The notes under the pieces were generated by a model. That model searched no databases, had not been told where the DNA came from, and was given only the letters and a program-made list of their open reading frames with translations. The position numbers and the translations under genes are program-made. Positions 24,350-32,555 of a stretch of 64,000 bases of DNA are shown one piece after another. The DNA is from Nocardioides immobilis (GTDB taxonomy: Bacteria > Actinomycetota > Actinomycetes > Propionibacteriales > Nocardioidaceae): assembly GCF_003515065.1 (NCBI RefSeq), contig NZ_QXGH01000009.1, positions 1-64,000 on the forward strand, in the 5' to 3' direction. Each line of letters opens with the position of its first letter. Position 1 is the stretch's first letter.

Positions 24350-26223
24350 CTCTGCCGTTCTGGAGCTCCCGTGCATCCGGTTCCTCGCTGGTCTCCTCAC
24401 TGCTCGAGTCCCCGGACTTCGATGCACAGGTGGACGAGCTCACTGCTTCCCTGCAGCGCGATCGCCGGGCCGTCGCGGGCGAGGTCGCCGAGTGCTACCG
24501 CGAGCTATCTGCCACGCATGACCCGCGGTTCGTCGACTCCTGGCACCGTCTGGGCAACTGGATGCTGCGCGGCTACGACCGACTGCTCGACGAGGAGGGA
24601 CTGGCGGGGCTCCGGGCATTGGATCGCGAGCACTCCCTGGTCTTCCTGGTCTCGCACCGGTCATACCTCGACGAGTGGGCGATCCCGCCGGCGCTTGTCG
24701 AGCAGGGCGTCCACCAGCCGTTCGGGTTCGCCGGCGCGAATCTCGACTTCTTCCCGCTCGGTTCGGTGGCCCGGCGCACGGGCATGGTGCACATCCGCCG
24801 GAGCACGAGCGACCAGCCGGTCTACAAGTCGGCACTGCGCTCCTTCATGCGTCATCTCGTCGGGAGCCGGTCGAACCTGATCTGGTCGATCGAAGGTGGT
24901 CGCACCCGCACCGGCAAGCTCCGGCCGCCCAGGCTCGGGCTGCTCCGGTATGTCGTCGATGCGGTCGACGAGCTCGACTCTGCGAACGTGCTCCTCGTGC
25001 CGGTCTCGATCCTCTACGACCAGCTGCCCACCCACGAGATCGGCCTGATGACCGATGAGGCACGCGGCCAGGGCAAGAAGCCGGAGGACCTGAAGTGGTT
25101 CCTCGGATATCTCCGCGGACTGCGCACTCGGCTCGGGCGCGTCTACGTCGACTTCGGCGATCCGATCCCCCTCCGATCCAGGCTGGCCGAGCTGCGAACC
25201 GAGGGCTCAGCGGAGTCGACGGCAGTCGAGCGGATCGCTGTCGAGGTCTCGCACGGCATCAACATGGCGACCCCGGTCATGCCCACGGCGGCCGTCTGCA
25301 TCGCCCTCCTGGCGGCCGACCGAGCACTGACCCTCGACGAGGTCCTGACGACCATCGAGCCGCTGGCGGCGTACCTCGAGTCGAGGCGCTGGCCCACGGC
25401 GGGGGCAGCCAACCTGACCGATCGCGCGACAGTTCGGCGTGCGCTCCAGGACCTGGTCAAGTCCGGTGTGCTCACCAGCTTCAAGGGTGACACGACGGTC
25501 TGGGGCGTCGGCCCTAAGCAACACCTGGTCGCCGCCGTCTACCGCAACAGCGCGATCCACGTGCTGGTCGAGCGGTCCATCCTCGAGCTCGTCCTGCTCC
25601 GGGCAGCCGAGGACGGCGCGGATGCTGCGCTCGACCCGCTCGATGACGCGTTCCGGATGCGCGACCTGCTCAAGTTCGAGTTCTTCTTCCCGCCGAGGGA
25701 GCAGTTCGCTGCCAACCTGCGTGCCGAGCTGGAGCTGACTGACCCCGAGGCAGGTATCGCCTTCGAGGACCTCGGAGCCACCGACGCCGCTGACCGCCTC
25801 ACGCGATTCGACGGGTTCACCGCCGCCCCTCTGATGCTCCGCCCATTCATCGACGCCTACAGCGTGGTCGCACACCAGTTGAGCCAGCTGGGCGAGTCGG
25901 GCGACTTCGACGAGGAGCGATTCCTCGACCGCTGCCTAGTCGTGGGCCAGCAATGGGCTCTGCAGCGTGAGATCGCGAGCGAAGAGTCTGCATCGGGCGA
26001 GATGTTCATGACCGCTCTCCGCCTGGCTCGCCATCTTGGTCTCGTCGAGTCCGACGCACCCGATCTCGCCGAACGTCGTGCGGCCTTCGAGCGGGAGATC
26101 GTCGGGATCCGTGATCGCATCGAGCGGTTGGCCCGGCTCGGATCGCCCGCTCCCCTGACGCCGACCATCAGCCGCCGTCCCATTCCCACGCTGAACGGCG
26201 CCTACGCCGCGCGCGATCGCTGA
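24346..26223 (+). CDS. plsB: Glycerol-3-phosphate acyltransferase (PlsB-like)
   Basis: The 625-residue protein has the GPAT motifs HRSYLDEW (His104-x4-Asp109), the central GANLDFFPLG and MVHIRRS, EGGRTRTGKL, and VPVSILYD. It transfers an acyl group to glycerol 3-phosphate, the first step of glycerolipid synthesis, and matches mycobacterial PlsB2 in layout. The GTG at 24346 overlaps the PlsC fusion gene by 4 bp. The C-terminal 250 residues form the helical extension seen in this long PlsB type. Together with PlsC and WS/DGAT it gives a full route to triacylglycerol. Confidence 0.9.
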   Translation: MTLPFWSSRASGSSLVSSLLESPDFDAQVDELTASLQRDRRAVAGEVAECYRELSATHDPRFVDSWHRLGNWMLRGYDRLLDEEGLAGLRALDREHSLVFLVSHRSYLDEWAIPPALVEQGVHQPFGFAGANLDFFPLGSVARRTGMVHIRRSTSDQPVYKSALRSFMRHLVGSRSNLIWSIEGGRTRTGKLRPPRLGLLRYVVDAVDELDSANVLLVPVSILYDQLPTHEIGLMTDEARGQGKKPEDLKWFLGYLRGLRTRLGRVYVDFGDPIPLRSRLAELRTEGSAESTAVERIAVEVSHGINMATPVMPTAAVCIALLAADRALTLDEVLTTIEPLAAYLESRRWPTAGAANLTDRATVRRALQDLVKSGVLTSFKGDTTVWGVGPKQHLVAAVYRNSAIHVLVERSILELVLLRAAEDGADAALDPLDDAFRMRDLLKFEFFFPPREQFAANLRAELELTDPEAGIAFEDLGATDAADRLTRFDGFTAAPLMLRPFIDAYSVVAHQLSQLGESGDFDEERFLDRCLVVGQQWALQREIASEESASGEMFMTALRLARHLGLVESDAPDLAERRAAFEREIVGIRDRIERLARLGSPAPLTPTISRRPIPTLNGAYAARDR

Positions 26224-26257
26224 CCCGGCATCCACCGAATCGTCAGGAAGGCCCACC

Positions 26258-27682
26258 ATGGACCCCTCCTCAACGTCCGACCAGCACGTCTCTTGGGGCG
26301 GGCCACAGCAGATGAGTGCCTGGGACGCAATCATGTGGCGCGCCGAGGGCGACCCACGTACGACGTCGACGGGCATTTTGGTGGAACTGCTGGACTCCGA
26401 GCCCGACTGGACGCGCTTCATGGCCGCGCACCGCCGAGCTGTCGCCCGGATCCCGCGGCTCGGCGAGCGGGTGGTGGAGCCGCCTTTGCCGATCGTGCAG
26501 CCCGCCTGGTCCACCGACTCGCACTTCGACCTGAGCCATCACGTCCGTCGCGTCTACCTCGGCGGATCCGCCACGGACAAGGAGCTGCTGGAGCTCTGCG
26601 AGAACCTCCTGACCGAGCCACTCGACCGAAGACGGCCACCCTGGAGCGCGACCCTGGTGGGTGGGATGGCGAACGGCCGGGCCGCGTACGTCTTCAAGTG
26701 CCACCACAGCCTCACCGACGGAATGGGCCTGGTGCAGCTGCTGGGCCTGACACACGGCCACACAACGGACCCCGCCGAGGGCCCGGCCACGGGTGACCCA
26801 GCTGTCAGGCCGGCGGTCACTCCGGCACAGCTCCTCGTGCGCAGCGTTGCCAACGGAGCCGCTCATTCCCCCTCTGTCGCCTTGTCGGCGGTCGGTAGCG
26901 CTCGGCGCGTGCTCAGTGACCCGCGGAGCCGCGCCGGGAGCGCCCTCGCCTACGGTCGCTCCCTGATGCGCGTCTTCGGTGCGATGCCGCCGCGCTCGCC
27001 GCTGCTGGCAGGGAGCGGGCGCGAGAACCGGCTGCTCATCCTCGACCTCGCGCTCGAGGACCTCCGGGACGCTGGCCGGGCCGCCGGAGGATCGGTCAAC
27101 GACGCGTACGTCGCAGCGGTGCTGGGCGGGCTGCGCTTCTATCACGAGCGGTACGGCGTACAGGTCGACCGCATCCCGATCGCGATGCCGGTCAGCCTCC
27201 GATCATCCGACGACCCCGGGGGCGGCAACCGATTCACGGGTGTCCGGCTCTCTGCCCCTGTGTCGGAGAGCGACCCGGCCGCAAGGATCCGGATGATCGG
27301 CGAGCTCGTGCGCGACGTTCGAAAAGAACCTGCCATCACCTGTCTCGACACCGTCTCGAAGGCGCTGAGCCGGCTGCCCAACGCCGCCATCATCGAGCTG
27401 ACCGCACGGGCAACGGCGGTCGCGGACCTGCAGATCTCGAACATCCCCGGGCTGCGACGGCCCACCTACCTCGCGGGCGCCCGGGTCGTCGGCACCTATG
27501 TGTTCGGCCCGCGGCCCGGCGTCGCGGCGATGGTCACGATGATGACCCACGAGGGCCACTGCTTCATCGGCCTCAACGTCGATGCCCAGGCCTTCCCGCG
27601 CATCGAGATCCTGGGAGAGTGCCTCGAATCGGGGTTCCGTGAAGTTCTCGACCTTGGGCAACGGGCGGAGGCGGACCAATGA
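26258..27682 (+). CDS. Wax ester synthase/diacylglycerol acyltransferase (WS/DGAT)
   Basis: The 474-residue protein shows the condensation-domain active site HHSLTDG (His149, His150, Asp154), a start like other WS/DGATs (PQQMSAWDAIMWRAE), SVNDAYVAAVLGGLRFYHE, and the C-terminal TADLQISNIPG-like VADLQISNIPG. It esterifies diacylglycerol or a fatty alcohol with acyl-CoA, giving storage lipid. Actinobacteria hold many paralogues, and this one sits with PlsC and PlsB, as Rv2484c does in Mycobacterium. It starts 34 nt after plsB and overlaps the next hydrolase by 4 bp. Confidence 0.92.
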   Translation: MDPSSTSDQHVSWGGPQQMSAWDAIMWRAEGDPRTTSTGILVELLDSEPDWTRFMAAHRRAVARIPRLGERVVEPPLPIVQPAWSTDSHFDLSHHVRRVYLGGSATDKELLELCENLLTEPLDRRRPPWSATLVGGMANGRAAYVFKCHHSLTDGMGLVQLLGLTHGHTTDPAEGPATGDPAVRPAVTPAQLLVRSVANGAAHSPSVALSAVGSARRVLSDPRSRAGSALAYGRSLMRVFGAMPPRSPLLAGSGRENRLLILDLALEDLRDAGRAAGGSVNDAYVAAVLGGLRFYHERYGVQVDRIPIAMPVSLRSSDDPGGGNRFTGVRLSAPVSESDPAARIRMIGELVRDVRKEPAITCLDTVSKALSRLPNAAIIELTARATAVADLQISNIPGLRRPTYLAGARVVGTYVFGPRPGVAAMVTMMTHEGHCFIGLNVDAQAFPRIEILGECLESGFREVLDLGQRAEADQ

Positions 27683-28635
27683 CACAACGGCTGCAACTCC
27701 TGCCGCCCGAGCTCGACCTCCAGATCGTCTCGGCAGAGGACGCGGCGTACGAGTTCTACGGGCTGGGCCGTACGGGCAAGCAGATCACCATCCGCACGAG
27801 TGCCGGCGAGGTGGACGTTCGGGTCTCCGTCTTCGGCGATGCAACCAACTACAACCCCGTGCTACTGCTGCACGGCATCGGATCCGCCCAGGTTCTGGCC
27901 GCTCCGCTCATGACCTTCCTCGGTGGCCGCCAGGTCGTCGCCCTCGACTGGCCCGGGCATGGTCTCTCGGGGCCTTGCGTGCTGGCGCCGACCCATGACA
28001 TGCGGTCTCACGCAAGCTCAGTGGTCGAGGCCGTGCTCGACGCGCTCGACCTCCCCGTGGTCGATCTGGTGGGCCACTCGATGGGTGCGCAGTTCAGCCT
28101 TTACGCCGGTCTCGACCTGGGGGCGCGGATCCGTCGCTTGGTATTGCTCGGTGCACCTGGTGCGGCCTTCCAGGGGATCCGCCCGCTGACAGCCATGAAG
28201 CTGCTCGCGATGCCCCGACTTGGCCCGTTCCTGCTGTCCAGGCCCGTCTCGGACCGTGCCTTCGACCGCTTCAACGAACTGGCGTTGGGACCTGGCGCGC
28301 TGGACCGACATGGACCGGTCCGAACCGCACTCCAGCTGCTGGGGTCCCGCACGACCAATTCAAGGTCGCTGGCCAGCTTCTTCTGCGCAATGGTCAAAGC
28401 TGGCCAGGTCCGGGAGGGCGTTGCACTCACCGAGCGCGACCTCGGCCGGATTGCCCAGCCCACGTTCCTGGCGTGGGGTGATGAGGACGTGTTCCTTCAT
28501 CCACTCGAAGCGGCGCGCTCGATCGTCGCGGTGCGCGACTCACATCTCCTGCGAGTGCGGGCCGCAGGGCACGCACCCTGGCTGCAGGCCCAAGACCTGG
28601 TCGGCCGCAGCGTGGCCGAGCACCTGAACAGCTGA
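27679..28635 (+). CDS. Alpha/beta hydrolase (lipase/esterase type)
   Basis: The 318-residue protein carries LLLHGIGSAQVL (oxyanion loop), VVALDWPGHGLSGP, the elbow VGHSMGAQ with Ser134, AWGDEDVFLHP (acid) and RAAGHAPWLQAQ (catalytic His). It lacks a signal peptide, so it acts inside the cell. Last gene of the lipid operon, overlapping WS/DGAT with ATGA. A likely role is turnover of storage lipid or acyl-CoA; epoxide hydrolase or haloalkane dehalogenase activity is less likely, as nothing points to a nucleophilic Asp. In Mycobacterium the same position holds LipQ. Confidence 0.88.
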   Translation: MTQRLQLLPPELDLQIVSAEDAAYEFYGLGRTGKQITIRTSAGEVDVRVSVFGDATNYNPVLLLHGIGSAQVLAAPLMTFLGGRQVVALDWPGHGLSGPCVLAPTHDMRSHASSVVEAVLDALDLPVVDLVGHSMGAQFSLYAGLDLGARIRRLVLLGAPGAAFQGIRPLTAMKLLAMPRLGPFLLSRPVSDRAFDRFNELALGPGALDRHGPVRTALQLLGSRTTNSRSLASFFCAMVKAGQVREGVALTERDLGRIAQPTFLAWGDEDVFLHPLEAARSIVAVRDSHLLRVRAAGHAPWLQAQDLVGRSVAEHLNS

Positions 28636-28643
28636 GCAGCGGT

Positions 28644-29486
28644 TCAGTAGTCGTAGAAGCCGCGGCCGGTCTTCCGGCCGAGCAGTCCGGCGTCGACCAT
28701 GCGCGCCAGCAACGGCGGCGGCGCGTACAGCGGTTCCTTGAACTCCTCGTACAGCGAGTCCGCCACCGCCTTGGTCGTGTCGAGACCGATCAGGTCTGCA
28801 AGCGCGAGCGGTCCCTGCGGGTGCGCTGCGCCGCGGACCAGGCCCTCGTCGATGTCCCGGGCGGTGGCGAAGCCGGACTCGACCATGCGGATCGCGGAGA
28901 GCACGAAAGGGATGAGCAGGGAGTTCACCACGAAGCCCGACCGGTCCTGACAGTCGATCGCGCGCTTGCCCAGGTCGTCGTGGACGAACGTCCGGACGCG
29001 TTCGGTTGTCTCCGGTGCGGTCAGCAGACTCGGCACCAGCTCTACCAGCGAGAGCACCGGGACGGGGTTGAAGAAGTGCACGCCGACCACGTGCGACGGT
29101 CGGTTGGTTGCCACTGCGAGCTTCATGATCGGGATCGACGAGGTGTTGGACGCCAGGATCGCGTCCGGGTCGTCGACGATCGCATCCAGCTTGCCGAAGA
29201 GCTCGACCTTGGCCGCCTCGTCCTCGATGATCGCCTCGATGACCAGTTCCCGGTCAGCGAGCTGGTCGAGGTCCTCGACGACGGAGATCCGCTGCCTTAC
29301 GTCGGCGGCGCTCACGATCTTGCCGCGTTGCTCGGCCCGCTCGAGCGACCTGCCCAGCCGATCCCGGCCGGCCTCGGCGTAGGCGGGCGAGGACTCGACG
29401 ACGATCACGTCCATCCCGGCGCGGGCACAGACCTCTGCGATCCCGGCGCCCATGAGGCCACACCCGACGACTCCGATTCGGTTCAC
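28644..29486 (-). CDS. 3-hydroxybutyryl-CoA dehydrogenase (FadB2-like)
   Basis: The 280-residue protein is complete. The NAD-binding start is IGVVGCGLMGAGIAEVCARAG, followed by the family signature ASNTSSIPIMKLA, VGVHFFNPVPVLSLVELVPS, DRSGFVVNSLLIPF and the C-terminal GRKTGRGFYDY. It oxidises L-3-hydroxyacyl-CoA, mostly short chain. It converges on the lipid operon with only 8 nt between the stops and reads from its own GTG start at 29486. It is likely a beta-oxidation or butyryl-CoA pathway enzyme. Its placement beside lipid genes may be functional or chance. Confidence 0.93.
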   Translation of the reverse strand: MNRIGVVGCGLMGAGIAEVCARAGMDVIVVESSPAYAEAGRDRLGRSLERAEQRGKIVSAADVRQRISVVEDLDQLADRELVIEAIIEDEAAKVELFGKLDAIVDDPDAILASNTSSIPIMKLAVATNRPSHVVGVHFFNPVPVLSLVELVPSLLTAPETTERVRTFVHDDLGKRAIDCQDRSGFVVNSLLIPFVLSAIRMVESGFATARDIDEGLVRGAAHPQGPLALADLIGLDTTKAVADSLYEEFKEPLYAPPPLLARMVDAGLLGRKTGRGFYDY

Positions 29487-29550
29487 TCTTCGGTTCCTTT
29501 CCTGGTGCTGCTGTTCGACTGTCGGCGCAGACGCGCCAACCTGTCCGTTG

Positions 29551-30747
29551 TCACCGCGTGTGGCGGTCGATGCACTCGCGCCAGGTTCGCGGCATGAGGA
29601 GCGCGTTGAGGCCAGCGGCGGCGCACGCTGTGGTTGCTTGCGCGATGCTGAGGACCCCGGTAACGGTGTGCGCGGCGGCCGTGGTGGTCTCTTCGACCTT
29701 CTTCTTGACCCTTGCCAGCGGCTCGTGCTCGGTCGGCGGCGGGTCCTGCGGCGAGTCGGGAGATTCGTCCGGGTGGTCCGGTGCCGGCTGTGTCGGCTGC
29801 GCGGGGCCGCTGTCGCCGTGGCTGAAGTTGTGGGCGCGGTCCTCCGGCGACGAGCGCTCCACCGGTCCGGCGTGATCGTCAGCGGAAAGGGTCATCGAGG
29901 GGGTGACACTGTTCGGCGCTTCCGCGTAGTCGCCGTCCTGGTAGCCCGCCATGATCGACAGCACCAGGTCGACGTACTCCTGCGACCGGTTGTAGCGGAG
30001 GACCGACCGGCGCAGCCCGTCCCGGGTTGACAGGTCGTCGGGGCCGGAGCACAGGTAGACGGCGGCAGCCAGCGCAGCGTCGTCGACGTCCTGGGGATTC
30101 CGCCGCCCGTCGCCGTCGGCATCCACCGCGATCTCGGTCCAGGTGCTGGGGATGATCTGCATCGGCCCGACCGCACGGTCGAAGGCCGGATCGTCATCGA
30201 CCCTTCCGGCGTCGGTGTCGCTGATCCTGGCTGTGCCGTGCGTGCCGTCCAGTCGGGGGCCACGCACGCCCGGCCGCGAGATCCCGTCGGCATCGACAAG
30301 ATTCCCACCGGTACGGCCGTGGTTGGACTCGACCCGGCCGACGGCAGCGAGCAGCTGCCATGGGAGCTTGCAGGACTTGTCGGCGAGATTGATCACGGCT
30401 TCGGCACGCTGGTACGCCGCGAGCGCCGCGGATGGGATGTCATCGGTCGGTGCCGACGAGACCCCGCGGACCCGACCCCGGCTGGCGGCCTTGTAGCCGA
30501 GTCGTGCCGGCACGCTGGTGCTGGCAGGCCGATCCGGCGGCTGATCGGAGATGGGCAGCGCAACCGGGCGGGCATCCTTCTGCTCCGGTTCCGGACTGAC
30601 CTGGACGACTGCGGTGGTCCACGTGACTGAGAGGGCGAGCACGCCGGCCAGGGCTACGCCTCTGCTGATCGGCCCTCGCTTCGGCCTCGTGGTTCCCAAG
30701 TGTCTGCCCCCGCGCGGGGGCTTCCGGCGCTCCACGATGCCGCTCAA
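29551..30747 (-). CDS. Lytic transglycosylase (MltB/SLT type), membrane-anchored
   Basis: The 398-residue protein has an N-terminal membrane segment (GVALAGVLALSVTWTTAVV) and a catalytic domain with VGRVESNHGRTGG (the catalytic Glu in ESN), AVGPMQIIPSTWTEIAVDADGDGRRNPQDVDDAALAAAVYLC and VLRYNRSQEYVDLV. This matches cell-wall lytic transglycosylases. The C-terminal 100 residues are Pro/Glu-rich with an ending of about 50 residues that may be a second anchor. The start is a TTG that overlaps the previous stop (TTGA); a GTG three codons later is possible. It is coupled to two small genes upstream. Role: peptidoglycan remodelling at the cell surface. Confidence 0.82.
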   Translation of the reverse strand: MSGIVERRKPPRGGRHLGTTRPKRGPISRGVALAGVLALSVTWTTAVVQVSPEPEQKDARPVALPISDQPPDRPASTSVPARLGYKAASRGRVRGVSSAPTDDIPSAALAAYQRAEAVINLADKSCKLPWQLLAAVGRVESNHGRTGGNLVDADGISRPGVRGPRLDGTHGTARISDTDAGRVDDDPAFDRAVGPMQIIPSTWTEIAVDADGDGRRNPQDVDDAALAAAVYLCSGPDDLSTRDGLRRSVLRYNRSQEYVDLVLSIMAGYQDGDYAEAPNSVTPSMTLSADDHAGPVERSSPEDRAHNFSHGDSGPAQPTQPAPDHPDESPDSPQDPPPTEHEPLARVKKKVEETTTAAAHTVTGVLSIAQATTACAAAGLNALLMPRTWRECIDRHTR

Positions 30748-30974
30748 CTCGCGAGGGAGTTGGGTCGGGCGGCGTTCTCGAGCCGCATCGCATCAGCCCG
30801 CAGCGCACCAGCGGCCGCCCGGTGACCGAGGACCGACGGCGAGCACGGCCGCCAGTACGGCGTGGCTGCGGCCTCAGCGGCGGCGAGGTCGTCCTCCGCC
30901 TTCGCGAGCCTCCACAGCTCACGGCAGATCGCGGTGACGAGCTCGGGGGCGAGTCCGTCGGGAGCGGCGGTCAT
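30744..30974 (-). CDS. Small hypothetical protein (76 residues)
   Basis: A short helical protein, MTAAPDGLAPELVTAICREL followed by an Ala/Glu-rich stretch (AKAEDDLAAAEAAATPYW) and ALRADAMRLENAARP. The composition suggests a helical hairpin or coiled coil. There is no membrane segment. The ATG at 30974 overlaps the stop of the upstream gene (ATGA), and its own stop overlaps the start of the lytic transglycosylase gene (TTGA). The coupling argues that it is translated. Function unknown. Confidence 0.6.
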   Translation of the reverse strand: MTAAPDGLAPELVTAICRELWRLAKAEDDLAAAEAAATPYWRPCSPSVLGHRAAAGALRADAMRLENAARPNSLAS

Positions 30975-31270
30975 CGCCGGCCTCCTGCAGCTGCGCGCGG
31001 CAGGGGTCGAACCTCGGGAGGTGCGACGGCTGCCATGCAGTGGTGGCAGAGCGCCCCGGTGCTGCTCGGGAACGGGAGCTCCCAGAACATCCGCCAGTCG
31101 TGTGCCGGGAGACCGCACGCCGTGGTCGGTGCACCGACCTCGCGGGCATGGTGGCTCCCGAACGGCTGCCAGTTGCCGGCACCGTCGGCGGAACGCTCGA
31201 TCCGGCCGTGACGGGCAGACACGAAGTAGCGCGGCAGAGCCCGGGATTCGGGTCGAGACGTGACGCTCAT
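30971..31270 (-). CDS. Small hypothetical protein with Cys/His pairs (99 residues)
   Basis: The protein contains PRYFVSARHGRIERSADGAG, TTACGLPAHDWRMFW and GALCHHCMAAV. Cys52, Cys75 and Cys78, with nearby His residues (His57, His76, His77), could form a small zinc site. GGAGG at 31276-31280 precedes the ATG. First gene of a three-gene coupled unit ending in a lytic transglycosylase. I know no function for it; similar short proteins are frequent in actinobacterial genomes. Confidence 0.6.
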   Translation of the reverse strand: MSVTSRPESRALPRYFVSARHGRIERSADGAGNWQPFGSHHAREVGAPTTACGLPAHDWRMFWELPFPSSTGALCHHCMAAVAPPEVRPLPRAAAGGRR

Positions 31271-31406
31271 GGATGCCTCCGGAAGGACTGCGATGATCTG
31301 CGTCCAACGCTACGAAGGCATGGCGTGCGTCACATCACCCTGCAGTGGTCACTCCGCCATCCCCCGGGGGCATCCACCCCCGCGAGAGGCGCCCCGGCTA
31401 CGCCGA

Positions 31407-32555
31407 TCAGTCCGGGGCGGTCCCGGCGGCACGGGCGATCGCCTGCGCGCGGTTGGTCACGCCGAGCTTGCGGAGAATCTGCTTCACGTGTGACTTGACG
31501 GTGTCCTCGGCGATGACCAGCCTTGAGGCGATGGCGCGGTTGGTCGCTCCGCCGACCACCAGGTCGAGAACCTCGACCTCGCGCGCCGTCAGCTCGGCGA
31601 GCACCCTCAACCGCGCCGGGGTGATCTCCCGCGGCCGGGGAACCGCTCCGAGCGCCTCCGGGAGCGAGCGGACCGCGTTCTCGAGAACGGAGCCGACCTC
31701 GGCGCGCTGGGCGTCGATGCGCTCCATCAGCACCAGCCGCTCGTGAAGCCGGGCGAGACCTTCGGCGAACGCACCGAGGACGTCGCGGTCGACGTCGCTC
31801 GCCCGACGCTGCGTGGGGAAGTGGTCGCAGTGGAAGAACCCCACGACCGTGCCCCGTGAGATCAGCGGCGCGACGACGTAGGACTGGGATTGTCCAGACT
31901 CGACGATGATGTCGCGATGCACGGGCGCGGTCGTAGTGTCGAGGACCAGCGCCGGTCGGCGTTCGGTCAGCAGGCGCGCCTCGGGCGTGTGTCCGTGGAG
32001 CGGGATCGCCTGATCGATCCAGTCGTCGAACCACGACGCGTCGGCGGCGGCGAAGTATGCCTTCCGCGGCAGCCACATCCCCTGGTCGACCCGCGAGATC
32101 GTCGCCCTGCCGAAGTCACAGCGGCTGACCAGCTCTTGGCAGACAGCGTCGACGAGATCCTGCGAGTTCGGGATGCCGCGGAGGCGGGCGAGACTGTCGG
32201 CGCATTCGCCGAGCCGCCGGTTCCGCAGGACGAGCTCCTCCTGCTGGAGGTCGAGCGCTAGCACCTGGAGGTCCAGGGCAAGGAGGTAGAGATCACGGGC
32301 GCGAGCGGCGTCCGTCTCGGCGTCGGCCCGGGCCTCGGAGACGCAGGACCGCGCGAGCGTCGCCACCCGGTCGGGAGTGACCTCGAGCTGGGGAGTCCCC
32401 GGCATCAGGTCCTCGGCGCGCACACTGAGCGCCTCACTCACCAGGCCCGTCAGCTCGACAGCCCGGCTGCGGTGGTGTCCGCTGACCCGGCTGCGGCCGG
32501 GCCGTGCCGTCGGCGCGAACACTGCGGTCCGGGGCGGGGCAAGGTCGACGCTCAT
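31407..32555 (-). CDS. GAF-LuxR transcriptional regulator (second of tandem pair)
   Basis: The 382-residue protein has an N-terminal helical region (residues about 70-125, with a leucine-rich coil LLALDLQVLALDLQQEEL), a GAF-type sensor domain (DFGRATISRVDQGMWLPRKAYF; SQSYVVAPLISRGTVVGFFHCDH) and a C-terminal LuxR helix-turn-helix (LTAREVEVLDLVVGGATNRAIASRL, then VIAEDTVKSHVKQILRKLGV). Its ATG overlaps the stop of the paralogue upstream (ATGA). The DNA-binding region TVKSHVKQILRK is nearly identical to that of the partner. Such proteins sense a small ligand and activate catabolic genes; target genes are not shown by the sequence. Confidence 0.88.
   Translation of the reverse strand: MSVDLAPPRTAVFAPTARPGRSRVSGHHRSRAVELTGLVSEALSVRAEDLMPGTPQLEVTPDRVATLARSCVSEARADAETDAARARDLYLLALDLQVLALDLQQEELVLRNRRLGECADSLARLRGIPNSQDLVDAVCQELVSRCDFGRATISRVDQGMWLPRKAYFAAADASWFDDWIDQAIPLHGHTPEARLLTERRPALVLDTTTAPVHRDIIVESGQSQSYVVAPLISRGTVVGFFHCDHFPTQRRASDVDRDVLGAFAEGLARLHERLVLMERIDAQRAEVGSVLENAVRSLPEALGAVPRPREITPARLRVLAELTAREVEVLDLVVGGATNRAIASRLVIAEDTVKSHVKQILRKLGVTNRAQAIARAAGTAPD

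Noticed and set aside
28664..28679. Hairpin GGCCGG-TCTT-CCGGCC as a terminator between the convergent lipid operon and the hydroxyacyl-CoA dehydrogenase gene
   Set aside because: It lies within the C-terminal codons of the dehydrogenase (Arg-Lys-Thr-Gly-Arg), has no T-run, and can be explained by codon use.
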